6,625 nucleotides of DNA from JALORV01 sp035429725 (GTDB lineage: Bacteria > Pseudomonadota > Gammaproteobacteria > Burkholderiales > Burkholderiaceae_F), in NCBI GenBank assembly GCA_035429725.1, contig DAOMFI010000153.1:1-6625 (forward strand), written 5' to 3'. The translations under genes were made by a program, and so were the position numbers. Below, piece after piece: positions 5,966 to 6,625 of the stretch; positions within the stretch are counted from its first letter, which is position 1, and every line of letters starts with the position of its first letter. The notes beneath the pieces are model-generated. The model had not been told where the DNA came from, ran no database searches, and worked only from the letters and a program-made list of their open reading frames with translations.

Positions 5966-6625
5966 CCGCTGCCACTGACCTCTCGATTCTCTCGCTGATG
6001 ACCAAGGCCACGCTGGTCGTTCAGCTCGTGATGCTGCTGCTGGCGGTGCTGTCGATCGCCTCATGGACCGCGATCTTCCAGAAGGGCTTCGCGATCAAGC
6101 GTGCCAAGCGCGAGACCGAAAACTTCGAAGGGCAGTTCTGGAGCGGCGCCGAGCTTTCCCAGCTCTACCAGAAGGCCTCGAATCCGCGTCACCGCACCGG
6201 CGCACTCGAGCGGATCTTCGAAGCCGGCATGAGCGAGTTCCTGAAACTGCGCGGCCGGGGCGATGCGCAGGCCACGCTCGACGGCGCGCGCCGCGCCATG
6301 CGCGCGTCGTACCAGCGCGAGATGGACGGGCTCGAATCGCGCCTCAACTTCCTCGCTTCGGTCGGCTCGGTCAGCCCGTACATCGGTCTCTTCGGCACGG
6401 TGTGGGGAATCATGCACGCCTTCACCGGTCTATCGAACCTGCAGCAGGCCAACCTCGCGAGCGTGGCGCCCGGCATCGCCGAGGCGCTGGTCGCCACCGC
6501 GATCGGCCTCTTCGCGGCGATCCCTGCGGTGGTCGCCTACAACCGCTTCGCCAACGACATCGACCGGCTCGCCAACCGCTTCGAGAGCTTCATGGAAGAG
6601 TTCCTGAACATCCTGCAGCGGCAGA
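5962..6625 (+). CDS. tolQ: TolQ, inner-membrane proton-channel subunit of Tol-Pal (3' end outside window)
   Basis: TolQ forms with TolR the proton channel that drives TolA and, through TolB and Pal, outer-membrane constriction at division. The 221 residues visible align closely with E. coli TolQ (230 aa), so about 10 are missing. Landmarks: first membrane segment about 14-37 ending in SIASW; cytoplasmic FWSGAELSQLY at 59-69; second segment with PYIGLFGTVWGIMHAF at 139-154; third with VAPGIAEAL at 168-176, followed by TAIGLFAAIPAV and YNR. Thr146 and Thr179 correspond to the channel-lining Thr145 and Thr178 of E. coli TolQ. The FMEEF stretch at 211-215 is also conserved. It overlaps ybgC by 4 nt. 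tolR, tolA, tolB and pal are expected to the right. No truncation is apparent other than the window edge. Confidence 0.98.
   Translation, partial: MTAATDLSILSLMTKATLVVQLVMLLLAVLSIASWTAIFQKGFAIKRAKRETENFEGQFWSGAELSQLYQKASNPRHRTGALERIFEAGMSEFLKLRGRGDAQATLDGARRAMRASYQREMDGLESRLNFLASVGSVSPYIGLFGTVWGIMHAFTGLSNLQQANLASVAPGIAEALVATAIGLFAAIPAVVAYNRFANDIDRLANRFESFMEEFLNILQRQ

Overview
The window is high-G+C DNA, roughly two thirds G+C by eye, and almost fully coding. Tightly packed ybgC-tolQ genes of proteobacterial Tol-Pal type, together with a lipobox and an Asp+2 sorting residue, point to a Gram-negative proteobacterium. The closeness of the TolQ product to E. coli TolQ makes a gammaproteobacterium most likely. 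I cannot name a genus.

Left and centre (about 1-5372, minus strand): an oligopeptide-type ABC importer operon, transcribed right to left as substrate-binding protein (5372-3132), OppB-like permease (3106-2129), OppC-like permease (2114-669) and OppD-type ATPase (655 to beyond the left edge). Junctions are 25, 14 and 13 nt with no terminators, so it reads as one transcript. Two proteins depart from the textbook Opp system. The binding protein is large (746 aa) and carries both an N-terminal lipoprotein signal (Cys22, Asp at +2) and a C-terminal transmembrane helix. The OppC-like permease has about 145-180 extra N-terminal residues that add about three membrane segments. The binding protein therefore appears permanently fixed in the inner membrane next to an enlarged permease, rather than free in the periplasm.

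Middle (5373-5515): a 143-bp divergent intergenic region. It holds a possible sigma70-type promoter for the importer, a strong Shine-Dalgarno for the binding protein, and a symmetric TATA core that reads as a -10 element on both strands.

Right (5516-6625, plus strand): ybgC (hot-dog acyl-CoA thioesterase) overlapping tolQ by ATGA. TolQ runs off the right edge about 10 residues short of its usual end. This is the start of the Tol-Pal cluster, which energises outer-membrane constriction during division. The importer and the Tol-Pal cluster are divergent neighbours; nothing here shows that they work together. I see no RNA genes, mobile elements, CRISPR arrays or long repeats. No wholly new system is evident; the most unusual content is the doubly anchored binding protein, the enlarged OppC-like permease, and the micro-ORFs bridging two gene junctions.
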